A stretch of DNA of 47,329 bases from Lysobacterales bacterium (GCA_013002505.1 JABDJL010000163.1:1-47329); one strand, 5' to 3'. Shown: positions 9,920 through 18,900, counted from the stretch's first letter. Made by a program: numbers and translations. The notes: generated by a model not told the origin, from the letters alone.

Positions 9920-11179
9920 ATGACAAAGATCCTGAAAGGCCTGGTTACTGGCCTGCTGCTGTTTTTGCTGCTCTCTTGCAGCAGGGAACCTGCGACCGAG
10001 AAAACGGTTGACCATTCAGCGACCAAGAAATGGCACGTCACGATTCAACTGCCGGAAATCGCTTTGCCGGTGCTCATGCACCTGGAACCGGATGGCAGCG
10101 GCGCCTGGTTTGAAAATGCCGTAGAGCACGTCCAGGTGCCCGATGTGCGGGCCACGGACCAGGGCTGGATCCTCCGCTTTCCGGCGTTCAACAACACCAT
10201 CACGCTGAACCGTACCCAGCAGGGTTTCGAAGGACAGCTGACCCTGGTCAAGCGCGGTTATGAGCAGACCATGCCGCTCATTGCCATTCCGGACAAGGGC
10301 TACCGGTTCCTGCCCGACCCCGAACCGCAAGCTGATTTTACCGGTCGATGGGAAGTGGGATTCATAGAAAAAGACGGTACCGTCGGACAGGCTGTCGGGG
10401 AGTTTGACCAACAGGGGTCTCGCGTCAGCGGAACATTTCTGACCCCCACGGGAGATTATCGATTCCTGGCGGGTGATGCCCATGGCGATACCCTGTTGTT
10501 GTCGACATTTGACGGGGCGCATGCATTTGTATTCAAGGCCGTGATGCTGGAGGACGGGTCGCTGAAAGGTGATTTCTGGTCTGGTACCAAGTGGCATCAG
10601 CCCTGGACTGCAGAGCGCAATTACGAGGCGCAGCTGCCTGACGCTTACACCCTGACCTACCTGAAAGAAGGATATGAGCGCCTGGAATTCCAGTTTCCCG
10701 ATCTTTCAGGCCAGCCCGTTTCGCTGCTGGACGATAAATACCAGGGCAAAGTCGTGCTGGTGTCACTGGCCGGATCATGGTGTCCCAATTGCGCGGACGA
10801 AATGGAGTTTCTTTCCGGTGTCTACCAGCAATACCGGGACCAGGGCCTGGAGATCATTTGCCTGTTATACGAACACTTCGAGGACTTTGAACTCGCCGCA
10901 GCACAGGGCGTGGCCCTGGAAGAAAAGCACGACATCGATTTCGATATCCTGGTGGCAGGAACTTCGGACAAGACCAAGGCTGCCGAAACGCTGCCCATGC
11001 TGAATCAAGTACTGGCGTTTCCGACACTGATTTTTATCGACAGGGGTGGGAATGTGCGGGGTATCCACACGGGTTTTGCCGGCCCGGGCACCGGGCGCTA
11101 CTTCGCTGAATTCAAGGAAAAATTCACGGCAGAGCTGGAGAGACTTCTTGCTGAAGATATGCCGATTGCCGGACCGTGA
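9920..11179 (+). CDS. TlpA-like thioredoxin-fold lipoprotein with a novel N-terminal region
   Basis: 419 residues. A lipoprotein signal ends in LLSC (C20). Residues 36-240 are a beta-rich region with no family I recognise. Residues 255-410 form a TlpA/ResA-type thioredoxin fold with active site W-C288-P-N-C291, the cis-proline segment AFPTLIFID and a GxVRGIHTGFAGP tail. TlpA-like proteins reduce periplasmic disulfides, often in haem c or metal-centre assembly. The ATG at 9920 begins the lipoprotein signal; the open frame extends 5' without a signal. It lies 128 bp after the porin, same strand. Thiol chemistry for the c-type cytochromes nearby is possible but not shown. Confidence 0.8.
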   Translation: MTKILKGLVTGLLLFLLLSCSREPATEKTVDHSATKKWHVTIQLPEIALPVLMHLEPDGSGAWFENAVEHVQVPDVRATDQGWILRFPAFNNTITLNRTQQGFEGQLTLVKRGYEQTMPLIAIPDKGYRFLPDPEPQADFTGRWEVGFIEKDGTVGQAVGEFDQQGSRVSGTFLTPTGDYRFLAGDAHGDTLLLSTFDGAHAFVFKAVMLEDGSLKGDFWSGTKWHQPWTAERNYEAQLPDAYTLTYLKEGYERLEFQFPDLSGQPVSLLDDKYQGKVVLVSLAGSWCPNCADEMEFLSGVYQQYRDQGLEIICLLYEHFEDFELAAAQGVALEEKHDIDFDILVAGTSDKTKAAETLPMLNQVLAFPTLIFIDRGGNVRGIHTGFAGPGTGRYFAEFKEKFTAELERLLAEDMPIAGP

Positions 11180-11201
11180 CCCGCAGGCCGGGATCCTGGG
11201 A

Positions 11202-11483
11202 TCAGGATTCTAACGGCGGTTCGGACTTTGACTGGCGTTGCTGGCTTTGCAAGTCCTGCTCTGCTGTGTCTGAATTCATTTTCGCCTGCTGCTCGACTTT
11301 CTTGGTCTGGGCAGCAACATGGCGGTGAACCGTGGTGCGGTCGCTTTCCTGCTGCGAGGCCTGAAGTCCAGGCTCTTGTGAAGGCACGATGAAGTTGGAG
11401 GTGATTTCAGCCACATCCTGGGCGTCAGGCGCCGGTGCACTGATGAGAAACAGTGCAATTGTCAGCAAAACCACGGATTTCAC
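11202..11483 (-). CDS. Small secreted hypothetical protein
   Basis: 93 residues from a GTG at 11483. This start is preferred over an upstream in-frame ATG because AGGGAGG sits 8 bp before it and because it opens directly into a signal peptide (KSVVLLTIALFLISAPAPDAQ). The mature part is about 70 residues, hydrophilic and rich in Gln, Glu, Ser and Lys, with no cysteine and no motif that I recognise; it may be disordered or helical. It converges on the TlpA-like lipoprotein gene with 22 bp between stops. Function unknown. Confidence 0.55.
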   Translation of the reverse strand: MKSVVLLTIALFLISAPAPDAQDVAEITSNFIVPSQEPGLQASQQESDRTTVHRHVAAQTKKVEQQAKMNSDTAEQDLQSQQRQSKSEPPLES

Positions 11484-11808
11484 CTGGCTAACCTCCCTGT
11501 ACGCTGCCGTTTCAGGGCCCGCGCAAGGCTGCGCTGCCTGTTCCACGGCCGGGCTTCATGCCCAACACTTTTCGATAGTGGGTCGATCATCATATCGCAA
11601 ACGCCACCCATTCGTACAGCAATTGTTTTCTGGGACGATCAGTGTGCGCCATGTAATGTCACTGTAAAAGGACATTTGTCCTCATTTCACAATCAGAAAC
11701 AATCCAGTGAATTGGTGCGCGTACGGGCACCAGGTTTATCAGTGTCGAATGGCTTCGGGCGCGCGACGCCGCCGGCAGCGCCGTTCAAGGTAAACGGCGC
11801 ATTCAATC
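11484..11808. other. Intergenic stretch without a gene
   Basis: 325 bp between the small secreted protein and rpiA. Apart from the hairpin at 11778-11800 and a short dyad (GGACA-TT-TGTCC, 11670-11681) I see no gene or clear promoter. It should contain the promoter of the small secreted protein. Confidence 0.6.
11778..11800 (-). terminator. Hairpin downstream of rpiA
   Basis: GCGCCGTT and AACGGCGC form a perfect 8-bp stem with a 7-nt loop, starting 8 bp after the rpiA stop on the minus strand. No T-tract follows, so it may be a weak terminator or a 3' stabiliser. Confidence 0.5.
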
Positions 11809-12468
11809 TCAGGGGCTGATTTGTTCGATTCCTCTACTACCGGCAACAAGCACGACATCGGCAGGCCGCAGCGCAAAAAGTCCACAGGTTACGACGCCCG
11901 GTATGTCGTTAATTGCCTTCTCTGTTGCCACGGGATCGACGAGGTCAAGATTGTGAACGTCGAGTATCCAGTTGCCGTTGTCGGTCACGAACCCTTCGCG
12001 CCATTCCGGCTGCCCACCCATGGCGACCATTTTTCGGGCCACCATGCTGCGCGCCATCGGAATGACTTCGATGGGCAGCGGAAATGTCCCCAGGATATTC
12101 ACGCGCTTGGATTGATCCACGATACATACGAATTTACGACTTGCTGCGGCGACGACCTTTTCGCGAGTCAATGCGCCTCCGCCACCCTTGATCAGGCGGC
12201 GATGGGGGTCAAATTCGTCAGCGCCATCCACGTACAGGTCGAGGTCTCCGGTGTTGTTCAGGTCCACGACCCGTATTCCATGCCCGCGAAGCCGTTCGGA
12301 GGTGGCTTCGGAACTCGACACCGCAGACTCAACTCGCCTGCCGCTGGCAGCCAGGGCATCGATGAAACAATTCACCGTGCTGCCGGTGCCAACCCCGATC
12401 GTGGCGTCTTCTTCGACAAACTCCACAGCGGCCGCGGCAACAGCTTGCTTCATTTCCTGTTGATTCAT
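11809..12468 (-). CDS. rpiA: Ribose-5-phosphate isomerase A
   Basis: 219 residues, full length. Interconverts ribose 5-phosphate and ribulose 5-phosphate in the non-oxidative pentose phosphate pathway. Family motifs are present in order: the phosphate loop GVGTGST (about 26-32), [10 protein letters not shown], the acid loop [21 protein letters not shown] with the catalytic glutamate region, and PIEVIPMA. The ATG overlaps the stop of the upstream EVE gene (ATGA), so the two are translationally coupled. In E. coli rpiA also lies close to fau and the 6S RNA gene, so the neighbourhood is conserved. Confidence 0.97.
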   Translation of the reverse strand: MNQQEMKQAVAAAAVEFVEEDATIGVGTGSTVNCFIDALAASGRRVESAVSSSEATSERLRGHGIRVVDLNNTGDLDLYVDGADEFDPHRRLIKGGGGALTREKVVAAASRKFVCIVDQSKRVNILGTFPLPIEVIPMARSMVARKMVAMGGQPEWREGFVTDNGNWILDVHNLDLVDPVATEKAINDIPGVVTCGLFALRPADVVLVAGSRGIEQISP

Positions 12469-12950
12469 GAGCCTGCTCCAGCCGGTTTGCTCTCCAGCGC
12501 GAGAATGAACCTGAAATGAGATTTATCCACTGGCATCACCGACAGCCGGTTACCGCGGCGAATCAGGGCGAAGCCGTCCAGCCGCTTGGCATGTTGCTTG
12601 ATTTCAGACAGCGGAACAGGCCGCTTGAGCTTTCGCTTGTAACGGATATCCACCATCATCCAGCGGGGGTTTTCGGGGTCGCTCTTGGCGTCGAAATGCT
12701 TGTCCCCGGGATCGAATGCCGTGTGGTCCGGATAGGCCTCGGAACACACTTCAGCAAGGCCTACGATTCCGGGCGTCTCGCAATTCGAATGGTAGTAAAA
12801 CACCGGGTCGCCGACGCTCATGTCGTCGCGCATGAAATTTCTCGCCTGGTAATTTCGCACGCCATCCCAGTGCGTCCGGCGGCCTTCCGCCTGCCACAGG
12901 TCCTCGAAACTGAACTCGTCCGGTTCGCTTTTCATCAACCAGTATTTCAT
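12465..12950 (-). CDS. EVE-domain protein (modified-base binding)
   Basis: 161 residues forming one EVE domain, a PUA-like fold: opening [16 protein letters not shown], then [37 protein letters not shown] and the closing [23 protein letters not shown] proteins of this length (thymocyte nuclear protein 1-like) bind modified nucleobases in a pocket; the biological role in bacteria is poorly defined. The ATG has GAGGAAAACA before it. Its stop overlaps the rpiA start. Confidence 0.93.
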   Translation of the reverse strand: MKYWLMKSEPDEFSFEDLWQAEGRRTHWDGVRNYQARNFMRDDMSVGDPVFYYHSNCETPGIVGLAEVCSEAYPDHTAFDPGDKHFDAKSDPENPRWMMVDIRYKRKLKRPVPLSEIKQHAKRLDGFALIRRGNRLSVMPVDKSHFRFILALESKPAGAGS

Positions 12951-12998
12951 TGTTTTCCTCGAGTGATTGCCGGAATTGTAAACCCGGCCTGTTTACGA

Positions 12999-13595
12999 TT
13001 ATTGCTGCGTGAATTGGCTCCAGCCTGATTCGCTTACCAGCGCATGCAGCCCGATGTCATGTGCCAAGGCAGGCACGCGATCAACGCTCTGCAGATCATA
13101 GGCAACGCCCAGTTTCAGTGGCCGGTCCGAGCCTTTCAAATCTGAAAGGTAGCGGTCGTAAAAGCCCCCGCCCATGCCAATCCGGTTGCCCAGTCCGTCC
13201 CACGCCACCAGCGGCATCAAGACCACGTCAAGCTCATTGCCTGCAACCGGAATCGATGTATCGGGTTCCATGATGCCCAGCGCACCGGGATTCAGGGCGG
13301 TGGCCGGTGACCAAGGATACATCGCCATGGTTTGGTTCGCCTGGTCGATGACAGGCAGGCAGATCTGCTGACCGCGCTGGTGCATGACGTGCAGCGCGGG
13401 TGCAATATCCGGCTCGCCATCGAAGGCACAGTACGCCGAGATGCAGCGTACGGAAAGCAGGATATCTGAAGCGATCAGGGTGTTGTTGATGTGGGTATCG
13501 AAACGCGTTCGTTGAGCGGGTGTAAGCGATTTGCGTCGTTCACGGCACCGCGCACGCAGCATACGCTTGTTTTCAGCGGTTAAAAGGGAATTCAT
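12999..13595 (-). CDS. fau: 5-formyltetrahydrofolate cyclo-ligase
   Basis: 198 residues. Converts 5-formyl-THF to 5,10-methenyl-THF with ATP hydrolysis. The family shows as KRMLRARCRERRKSL at the N-terminus, CAFDGEPD, the LVAWDGLGNRIGMGGGFYDRYL phosphate-binding block and the closing GVAYDLQ. ATG at 13595 is preferred to an in-frame TTG four codons earlier. The gene lies directly downstream of the 6S RNA on the same strand, the arrangement conserved from E. coli (ssrS-ygfA), where the two can be co-transcribed. Confidence 0.95.
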   Translation of the reverse strand: MNSLLTAENKRMLRARCRERRKSLTPAQRTRFDTHINNTLIASDILLSVRCISAYCAFDGEPDIAPALHVMHQRGQQICLPVIDQANQTMAMYPWSPATALNPGALGIMEPDTSIPVAGNELDVVLMPLVAWDGLGNRIGMGGGFYDRYLSDLKGSDRPLKLGVAYDLQSVDRVPALAHDIGLHALVSESGWSQFTQQ

Positions 13596-13618
13596 ATGGC
13601 CGGGCAAAGGCTTTTAAA

Positions 13619-13806
13619 GTGCCCTCCGGGGGTGCCGCTACGGACCCGGAGACCTTGAACCAAAGGTTCAGGTGGGATGGCTGACTGGCCTTTAGGCTTT
13701 TCGCTTTTAGCGAACATGCACACCAGCATTCAGATACGCCAACCCGAGGTCAATAAATAGGGACAAGGCATTTGTCGGGCCTGTCGGCGAACACCACAGA
13801 GGGCAC
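13619..13806 (-). ncRNA. ssrS: 6S RNA
   Basis: About 188 nt between zapA and fau, the conserved gammaproteobacterial location. The two ends pair (GTGCCCTC with GAGGGCAC) as a closing stem. Internal parts typical of 6S are visible on the minus strand: TGTTCGCCGACAGGCC near the 5' arm, a second TGTTCGC segment, GGCCAGTCAGCC, and the 3'-side hairpin TGAACCTTTGGTTCA, which resembles the TTGAACCAAGGGTTCAA hairpin of E. coli 6S. 6S RNA mimics an open promoter and sequesters sigma-70 RNA polymerase in stationary phase. The exact ends are inferred from the closing stem. Confidence 0.88.
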
Positions 13807-13810
13807 CTTT

Positions 13811-13816
13811 ATTCTA
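13811..13816 (-). promoter_or_regulatory. -10 element for 6S RNA overlapping the zapA stop
   Basis: TAGAAT on the minus strand, 5-7 bp before the predicted 6S 5' end. Its first three bases are the TAG stop codon of zapA. A clear -35 is not obvious within zapA. Confidence 0.55.
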
Positions 13817-14119
13817 ATCCATACTGGCGCTGAGCGCATTATCGAGCTCGTCAGCGAGTGATTTGATCTTCAGATCTACCTTGTCGTGGCGCTGTTCTTC
13901 GGTGGAGCGAAGTTTCAGAATCTCGTCTGAAAGATTGAGTGCGGTCATGACGGCTATGCGCTCGAGCGCCAACAGGTTACCGGCAGAACGAACCTCGCGC
14001 ATTTTTTCGTCAAGGTGCAGCGCCGCGGCCTTTAACGCTTCGCGTTCCTCGGCCGGGCATGTGAATTGATACTCCCGGTCGAGTATCGATACCGAGATCA
14101 GGTCGGAAGGGCCGGACAT
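13814..14119 (-). CDS. zapA: Cell division protein ZapA
   Basis: 101 residues, usual length. ZapA tetramers cross-link FtsZ filaments at the division site. The N-terminal part (VSILDREYQFTCPAEEREAL) is the ZapA globular domain. The rest is a helix and coiled coil (ALHLDEKMREVRSAGNLLALERIAVM, then LNLSDEILKL). It lies between a ZapB-like gene and 6S RNA, as in many gammaproteobacteria. Its stop codon is part of the 6S -10 element. Confidence 0.95.
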   Translation of the reverse strand: MSGPSDLISVSILDREYQFTCPAEEREALKAAALHLDEKMREVRSAGNLLALERIAVMTALNLSDEILKLRSTEEQRHDKVDLKIKSLADELDNALSASMD

Positions 14120-14134
14120 GGCTCTGTTTCAGTC

Positions 14135-14356
14135 CTAGGACTGCTCCAGGGCCTTGAGGCGGTGGATCATCGCCTCGACTTTGGTCCTGGCTTCGTCGTT
14201 CTTGGCAACCAGCGCTGCGCGCTCTGCAACCAAAGAGTCCTGGCGGGCCTGCAAAGACCTGTTCTCTTCACTCAGCCTCTGGGTTTGTTCCAGCAATTTT
14301 CTCAGTTGTTGTTCAAGACGCTGAAGGTCTTTGCCGGTTTGTTCCAGTGAATCCAT
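14135..14356 (-). CDS. ZapB-like coiled-coil division protein (TIGR02449 type)
   Basis: 73 residues, nearly all coiled coil with heptad Leu/Ala (LEQTGKDLQRLEQQLRKLL, LSEENRSLQARQDSL, EARTKVEAMIHRLKALEQS). Small proteins of this type sit just upstream of zapA in many gammaproteobacteria and are taken to be ZapB-like partners that link ZapA to the nucleoid. The start is uncertain: ATG at 14356 gives the usual family length; an ATG at 14377 and a GTG at 14407 are in frame. It is divergent from ygfB. Confidence 0.75.
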   Translation of the reverse strand: MDSLEQTGKDLQRLEQQLRKLLEQTQRLSEENRSLQARQDSLVAERAALVAKNDEARTKVEAMIHRLKALEQS

Positions 14357-14514
14357 TGCGACACTATAATTAGGCATCCCATGCCGGTCAATTGAATTTG
14401 GGAACACGCGGCTTCATTTGACTGGTTATGGGAATTGCCAGGCCGCTTTTCATGCTGCCGGCAGCGGATTTGGCCTGCTCATGCTGGCCGATTGACACGC
14501 ACACGGAAATCCAG

Positions 14515-15075
14515 ATGACCCTAGCGCAAGCTGAATTTGACACAATGCTGAATGAAACAGGCCATCATTTCGACAGCGCCCGGTTGTCTGAAAGCCATGG
14601 CGTCGCCTGCGGACTGTTGTGCCGCAGCCCGGCCAGCCAGGCGGATGACTTTATGAGCCTGCTTGCCTCCTTGCACATGCTGCAGCAGCCTGAACTGCAG
14701 GTCAGCCAGTCGCTGGGAAGAATGTTCGAAGTGTGCCGCGCACAGCTGGATGACGATGAATTTCGCTTCGAGCTTTACCTGCCGCCTGACGAAGATCCCC
14801 TGGAAGAGCGAACAACGGCACTTGCCCAATGGTGCACCGGCTTCCTGGCCGGTCTCGGCAGTGGCCAGGATGGTGACGTGTTCGACACCAGTTCCGAGGA
14901 GGTCGGTGAAGCGTTGTCCGACCTTGAGCAAATTGCCCGTGCCGAACTGGGTGGTGGTGACGACAGCGAAGAAGAAGAGTCGGCGCTGGTGGAAATTATC
15001 GAGTACCTTCGTGTCGTGACGTTCATGTTGCGCGAAGAATTGCGTCCCGCCAGCCCACACGACAAGTTGCACTGA
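14515..15075 (+). CDS. ygfB: UPF0149 / YgfB family protein
   Basis: 186 residues of the YgfB/YecA-type all-helical family: ESHGVACGLLC near the N-terminus, a central LYLPPDEDPLEERTTALAQW segment and GFLAGLGSGQ, then an acidic linker (GGGDDSEEEES) and a final helix IIEYLRVVTFMLREEL. Family function is not settled; in Pseudomonas YgfB has been tied to antitoxin-like control of autolysis genes. ATG at 14515 is used because homologues start near LAQAEFD; the frame is open further 5'. First gene of the pepP-ubiH-ubiI run, as in E. coli. Confidence 0.9.
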   Translation: MTLAQAEFDTMLNETGHHFDSARLSESHGVACGLLCRSPASQADDFMSLLASLHMLQQPELQVSQSLGRMFEVCRAQLDDDEFRFELYLPPDEDPLEERTTALAQWCTGFLAGLGSGQDGDVFDTSSEEVGEALSDLEQIARAELGGGDDSEEEESALVEIIEYLRVVTFMLREELRPASPHDKLH

Positions 15076-15104
15076 TAGTTCCCGACCAGCCACGGAAGCC
15101 CGTT

Positions 15105-16412
15105 ATGATCAGCCAGAAAGAGTACGCCAGGAGAAGGAAGCAGCTGATGCGAATGACCGGCGAGGGATCGGTGATTATCGTTCGCGCGGCGCCTGAAAAA
15201 ATTCGCAACAATGATGTGCATTACGCTTACCGGCAGGACAGCGATTTTCTGTACCTGAGTGGCTTTCGGGAACCCGGCGCCATGCTGGTGCTGGTGCCGG
15301 GTGGCAAGGGCGGTAAGGCCGTCATGTTTTGCAGGGAAAAAGACCCCAAGCGCGAAATGTGGGATGGGCCGATGGCGGGTCTCGACGGCGCGATCGCTGA
15401 TTTTGGCATGGACCAGTCATTCCCGATGGAGGAGGCTGACAAGCACTTGCCGGCCCTGCTCAAGGGCAGCGAAAGGATTTACTACGACCTCGGCCGTGAT
15501 ATCGATTTCGATCACAAGCTGATTGGCTGGATGAACGAGTTTCGCTCCAAGGCACACCGGGATTTTCACGCGCCGGATGAAATCATCGCACTTGACCACC
15601 TGCTGCATGACATGCGGCTGTTCAAGAGCCGCGTTGAGCTGACGGCCATGCGCAAGTCGGCCCGCGTGGCGGTCGAGGGCCATATTCTGGCGATGCAGTC
15701 CTGCAAGCCGGGCATGAATGAAGCCGATATCCATGCCGTCTTGCTGCACACATTTACCCGCCATCAGTGCGAAACTTCTTACTTGCCTATCGTGGGCAGC
15801 GGCGCCAACGCCTGCGTGCTGCATTACATTGCCAATCGAGATCCGATGGATGATGGAGACCTGTTGCTGATTGACGCAGGCGCAGAATACGACGGCTACG
15901 CTTCGGACATCACGCGTACATTCCCGGTCAACGGCAAATTTAGTGCGGCTCAGAAAGATCTGTACGAGGTTGTGCTGGCCGCCCAGTTGGCGGCCATTGA
16001 CCGTTCCCGCGAGGGCCAGCAATGGGACGATGTGCACGAGGCAGCAGTAGAATTCGTCGCCCAGGGAATGCTCGATCTGGGAATCATCAAGGGCACTTTG
16101 GAGCAGGCACTCGAAGAAGAAACCTACGCCCGGTACTACGTGCACAAGACCGGCCACTGGCTGGGTCTGGATGTGCATGATGTCGGAGACTACCAGGTGG
16201 ACGGCCATTCCCGGGCCCTGGAGCCGGGAATGGTGTTTACCGTCGAGCCCGGGATATATATACGCCAGGATGACCAGACGGTCGCCGAGCGCTGGCGCGG
16301 ACTGGGAATCCGCATCGAGGACAATGTCGTTGTCACGCGGGAAGATCCCCGGATTCTGACTTCCGGGGCGCCCAAGACGGTTTCAGACATTGAAACGATG
16401 ATGGCCGGCTGA
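15105..16412 (+). CDS. pepP: Xaa-Pro aminopeptidase P
   Basis: 435 residues, full length. Removes the N-terminal residue when proline is second. An N-terminal creatinase-like domain (ISQKEYARRRKQLM..., FLYLSGFREPGAML) precedes the pita-bread catalytic domain. The dinuclear metal ligands are visible: D257 and D268 (LIDAGAEYDGYASDITRTF), the His of GHWLGLDVHD, the Glu of FTVEPGIY and the Glu of GIRIEDNVVV. It sits 29 bp after ygfB and just before ubiH, the conserved order. Confidence 0.96.
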   Translation: MISQKEYARRRKQLMRMTGEGSVIIVRAAPEKIRNNDVHYAYRQDSDFLYLSGFREPGAMLVLVPGGKGGKAVMFCREKDPKREMWDGPMAGLDGAIADFGMDQSFPMEEADKHLPALLKGSERIYYDLGRDIDFDHKLIGWMNEFRSKAHRDFHAPDEIIALDHLLHDMRLFKSRVELTAMRKSARVAVEGHILAMQSCKPGMNEADIHAVLLHTFTRHQCETSYLPIVGSGANACVLHYIANRDPMDDGDLLLIDAGAEYDGYASDITRTFPVNGKFSAAQKDLYEVVLAAQLAAIDRSREGQQWDDVHEAAVEFVAQGMLDLGIIKGTLEQALEEETYARYYVHKTGHWLGLDVHDVGDYQVDGHSRALEPGMVFTVEPGIYIRQDDQTVAERWRGLGIRIEDNVVVTREDPRILTSGAPKTVSDIETMMAG

Positions 16413-16420
16413 ACGCGGCG

Positions 16421-17653
16421 ATGACAGAACCGCTGAAAACGGATATTGCCATAGTCGGTGGCGGACTGGTGGGCGCCAGTCTCGCCTGGGCCCTGCAAAG
16501 CCTGGGCTACGATGTCACGGTCATCGAAAAAGTGGCATTCCGTGCCACAGCCCAGCCCAGCTACGATGACCGGACGCTGGCCCTGAGCCACAGTTCCTGC
16601 CAGATACTCTCCGGCCTTGGCTTATGGGAGGGGCTTGCAGCCAATGCCACGCCAATCCGGGAAATTACCGTTGCCGAACCGGGAAAACCGGGCCGGGTGA
16701 CGCTGCGTGCGACGGAGTCAGGACTGGAAGCCTTCGGTCACGTGATCGAAGCGCGCGAATTTGGTTCAGTGGTACTGCAACGCCTGAAGCAGCCCGGACT
16801 GGTCAACTGGTACATCCCGGCGGCGGTGACCGCGGTGGTGACCGGCAGCAACGCTTGCAAGCTGGATATCGAATCAGAACAGGGAACCGTGTCGCTCCAA
16901 GCGCGCCTGGTGGTGGCCGCCGATGGCGCTGCTTCGACCGTACGCCAGCTACTTGGAATAGACGCACGCTGCCACGATTACGAACAAACCGCCGTCATTT
17001 GCAATGTGACGCCGTCCGAGCCACACCGGGGCAGGGCATTCGAATGGCTGACCGATTCCGGCCCTTTTGCGATATTGCCGCATGTGGGCAATCGTTGCGG
17101 TTTGGTCTGGAGCGTGCCGACCATACAGGCACAACAATATCTCGACATGGACGATGCGCAGTTCTTACACGAGGCGCAAAAGCGCTTCGGAAACGAACTG
17201 GGTGCCTTCAGAAAAATCGGGCGACGCAGTACCTACCCTTTGAAACTGGTACGCGCCGGGCAGGATACGTCAGGCAGGGTCATCATCATGGGTAATGCGG
17301 CGCACGCTATCCATCCGGCCGGGGCGCAGGGATTCAACCTGGGTTTGCGTGATGTTGCAGTACTGGCTGAGTTGCTGGCCGAAAAGCCTGGCCAGGACCC
17401 GGGCTGCGAGGAAATTCTTGCCGCCTACAGTTCATGGCGAAAACCGGACCACGACGAAACCGTGGCGTGGACTGATGGCCTGGTCCGGCTTTTTGCAAAC
17501 CCGTCGAAGACTGCGGGACTGGCCCGAACGGCGGGCATCCTTGCGCACGCACTGCTGCCCCCTTTGCGCCGCAGGCTGGCCAGCAAGGCGATGGGATATC
17601 GAGGACGCACACCGAAGCTGGCCCTGGGCCAGCCGTTGAGGAATCCGGGGTGA
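16421..17653 (+). CDS. ubiH: 2-octaprenyl-6-methoxyphenol hydroxylase (ubiquinone synthesis)
   Basis: 410 residues of the UbiH/COQ6 class A flavin monooxygenase family. FAD is held by IVGGGLVGASLAW at the N-terminus, the DG motif AADGAASTVRQLLGI and the GNAAHAIHPAGAQGFNLGLRD block. It hydroxylates the ubiquinone precursor ring at C1 on the inner face of the membrane, within the UBI complex. It follows pepP by 8 bp and overlaps the next gene by GTGA. Assignment to UbiH rather than a sister hydroxylase rests on gene order and the GAQGFNLGLRD variant. Confidence 0.9.
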   Translation: MTEPLKTDIAIVGGGLVGASLAWALQSLGYDVTVIEKVAFRATAQPSYDDRTLALSHSSCQILSGLGLWEGLAANATPIREITVAEPGKPGRVTLRATESGLEAFGHVIEAREFGSVVLQRLKQPGLVNWYIPAAVTAVVTGSNACKLDIESEQGTVSLQARLVVAADGAASTVRQLLGIDARCHDYEQTAVICNVTPSEPHRGRAFEWLTDSGPFAILPHVGNRCGLVWSVPTIQAQQYLDMDDAQFLHEAQKRFGNELGAFRKIGRRSTYPLKLVRAGQDTSGRVIIMGNAAHAIHPAGAQGFNLGLRDVAVLAELLAEKPGQDPGCEEILAAYSSWRKPDHDETVAWTDGLVRLFANPSKTAGLARTAGILAHALLPPLRRRLASKAMGYRGRTPKLALGQPLRNPG

Positions 17654-18900
17654 AGTCTGCGCGCAGTACATTTGATGTTGCAGTGGTCGGGGCCGGCATG
17701 GTCGGAGCCACCACTGCATGTTTGTTGGCCAGGTCCGGATTCTCCGTAATTGTCATCGAGTCGGCTGAACCAGCTGTGTTTGATAAAAACGGGGATGTCG
17801 GACTGCGAGTTTCGGCCTTGTCTCCAGGGTCCGCCGCAGTCCTCGATGCGGCAGGCGCGTGGAAGGCTATCGAGGACCAGAGGCATTGCCCATACCGTCA
17901 CATGCACATCGAGGACGCGGAGAACAGCGCCAGCCTGGACTTCGAAGCACCCGCATTTGGCATGGAAAGGCTCGGGACGATTGTTGAAAATGAGCTCGTC
18001 CAGGGCACGCTTTGGGGGATTCTGCAGTCCCTTGCGACTGTCGAGATTCATTGTCCCCAGCGCGTGACCGGCCTGCAACGCCGTGAGTCTTCGGTGTTGC
18101 TGGAACTGGACAACTCACAATCCGCAGAGGCGCGCCTGGTCGTGGCTTGCGACGGGGCCGCGTCCAGTCTCAGGGAACTCGCAGGCATTGACCACGAAAC
18201 CTGGGAGTACAACCAGCAGGGGCTGGTCAGCGTAGTGCAGACCGAATTACCCAATCCCGGAACCGCATGGCAACGCTTTCTTCCGGCCGGACCGCTGGCT
18301 TTTCTGCCGCTGCCGGACGGACGCTCCTCCATCGTCTGGTCGTGTCCAAGCGCAGAAACCCAAAGTTTATTGTCCCTCGACGAGGCCGCTTTCAATGAGG
18401 CCTTGTCGCTGGCCAGTGGCCAATGGCTGGGCCCCGTCATGTCGAGCGGAGCACGGGGTGCATTTCCATTGTTCATGAGATTGAGCCGGGAATACGTTTC
18501 AGGGCGCATCGTTTTGATCGGCGATGCGGCCCATGTCGTTCACCCGCTGGCAGGGCAGGGAGTGAACCTGGGGTTGGCCGATGCCGCGGCGCTGGTCGAG
18601 ACGCTATTGGCAGAGCGCGCATCGGGGCATGCGCCGGGAGCTTCGTCGGGATTGAATCAATTTGCCCAGTGGCGCAAATCGGAAAGTCAGCTGATGGCCG
18701 GCGGAATACACGCATTGAGGAGTTTGTTCATGCACGAAGGCCTGGGCGGCATCAGGAGCCTGGGTTTGAAACTCGTATCTCGAAGCTGGTTCGCGCGCGA
18801 GACATTCCTGAGGCGCGCCGCCGGACAAGGCAGGAATGCGCCTGGCCTGGCACGGGGTCGCAGCTTGCACGCGCTGGCGACTCAAAATGATGCCGATTAG
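17650..18900 (+). CDS. ubiI: Second ubiquinone-biosynthesis FAD hydroxylase (UbiI/UbiF-like)
   Basis: 416 residues, same fold as UbiH: VVGAGMVGATTACLLARSGF for FAD, CDGAASSLRELAGI as the DG motif and GDAAHVVHPLAGQGVNLGLADAAALVE. The start is GTG, overlapping the ubiH stop, so translation is coupled. In E. coli the gene in this place is ubiI (visC), which hydroxylates ring position C5. Several paralogues exist and some species use one enzyme for two positions, so UbiI is the synteny-based choice and UbiF or UbiM activity cannot be excluded. Confidence 0.85.
   Translation: MKSARSTFDVAVVGAGMVGATTACLLARSGFSVIVIESAEPAVFDKNGDVGLRVSALSPGSAAVLDAAGAWKAIEDQRHCPYRHMHIEDAENSASLDFEAPAFGMERLGTIVENELVQGTLWGILQSLATVEIHCPQRVTGLQRRESSVLLELDNSQSAEARLVVACDGAASSLRELAGIDHETWEYNQQGLVSVVQTELPNPGTAWQRFLPAGPLAFLPLPDGRSSIVWSCPSAETQSLLSLDEAAFNEALSLASGQWLGPVMSSGARGAFPLFMRLSREYVSGRIVLIGDAAHVVHPLAGQGVNLGLADAAALVETLLAERASGHAPGASSGLNQFAQWRKSESQLMAGGIHALRSLFMHEGLGGIRSLGLKLVSRSWFARETFLRRAAGQGRNAPGLARGRSLHALATQNDAD

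Noticed and set aside
15417-16208. 263-codon frame antisense to pepP
   Set aside because: High GC coding DNA produces long antisense frames; pepP is intact and conserved over the whole stretch.
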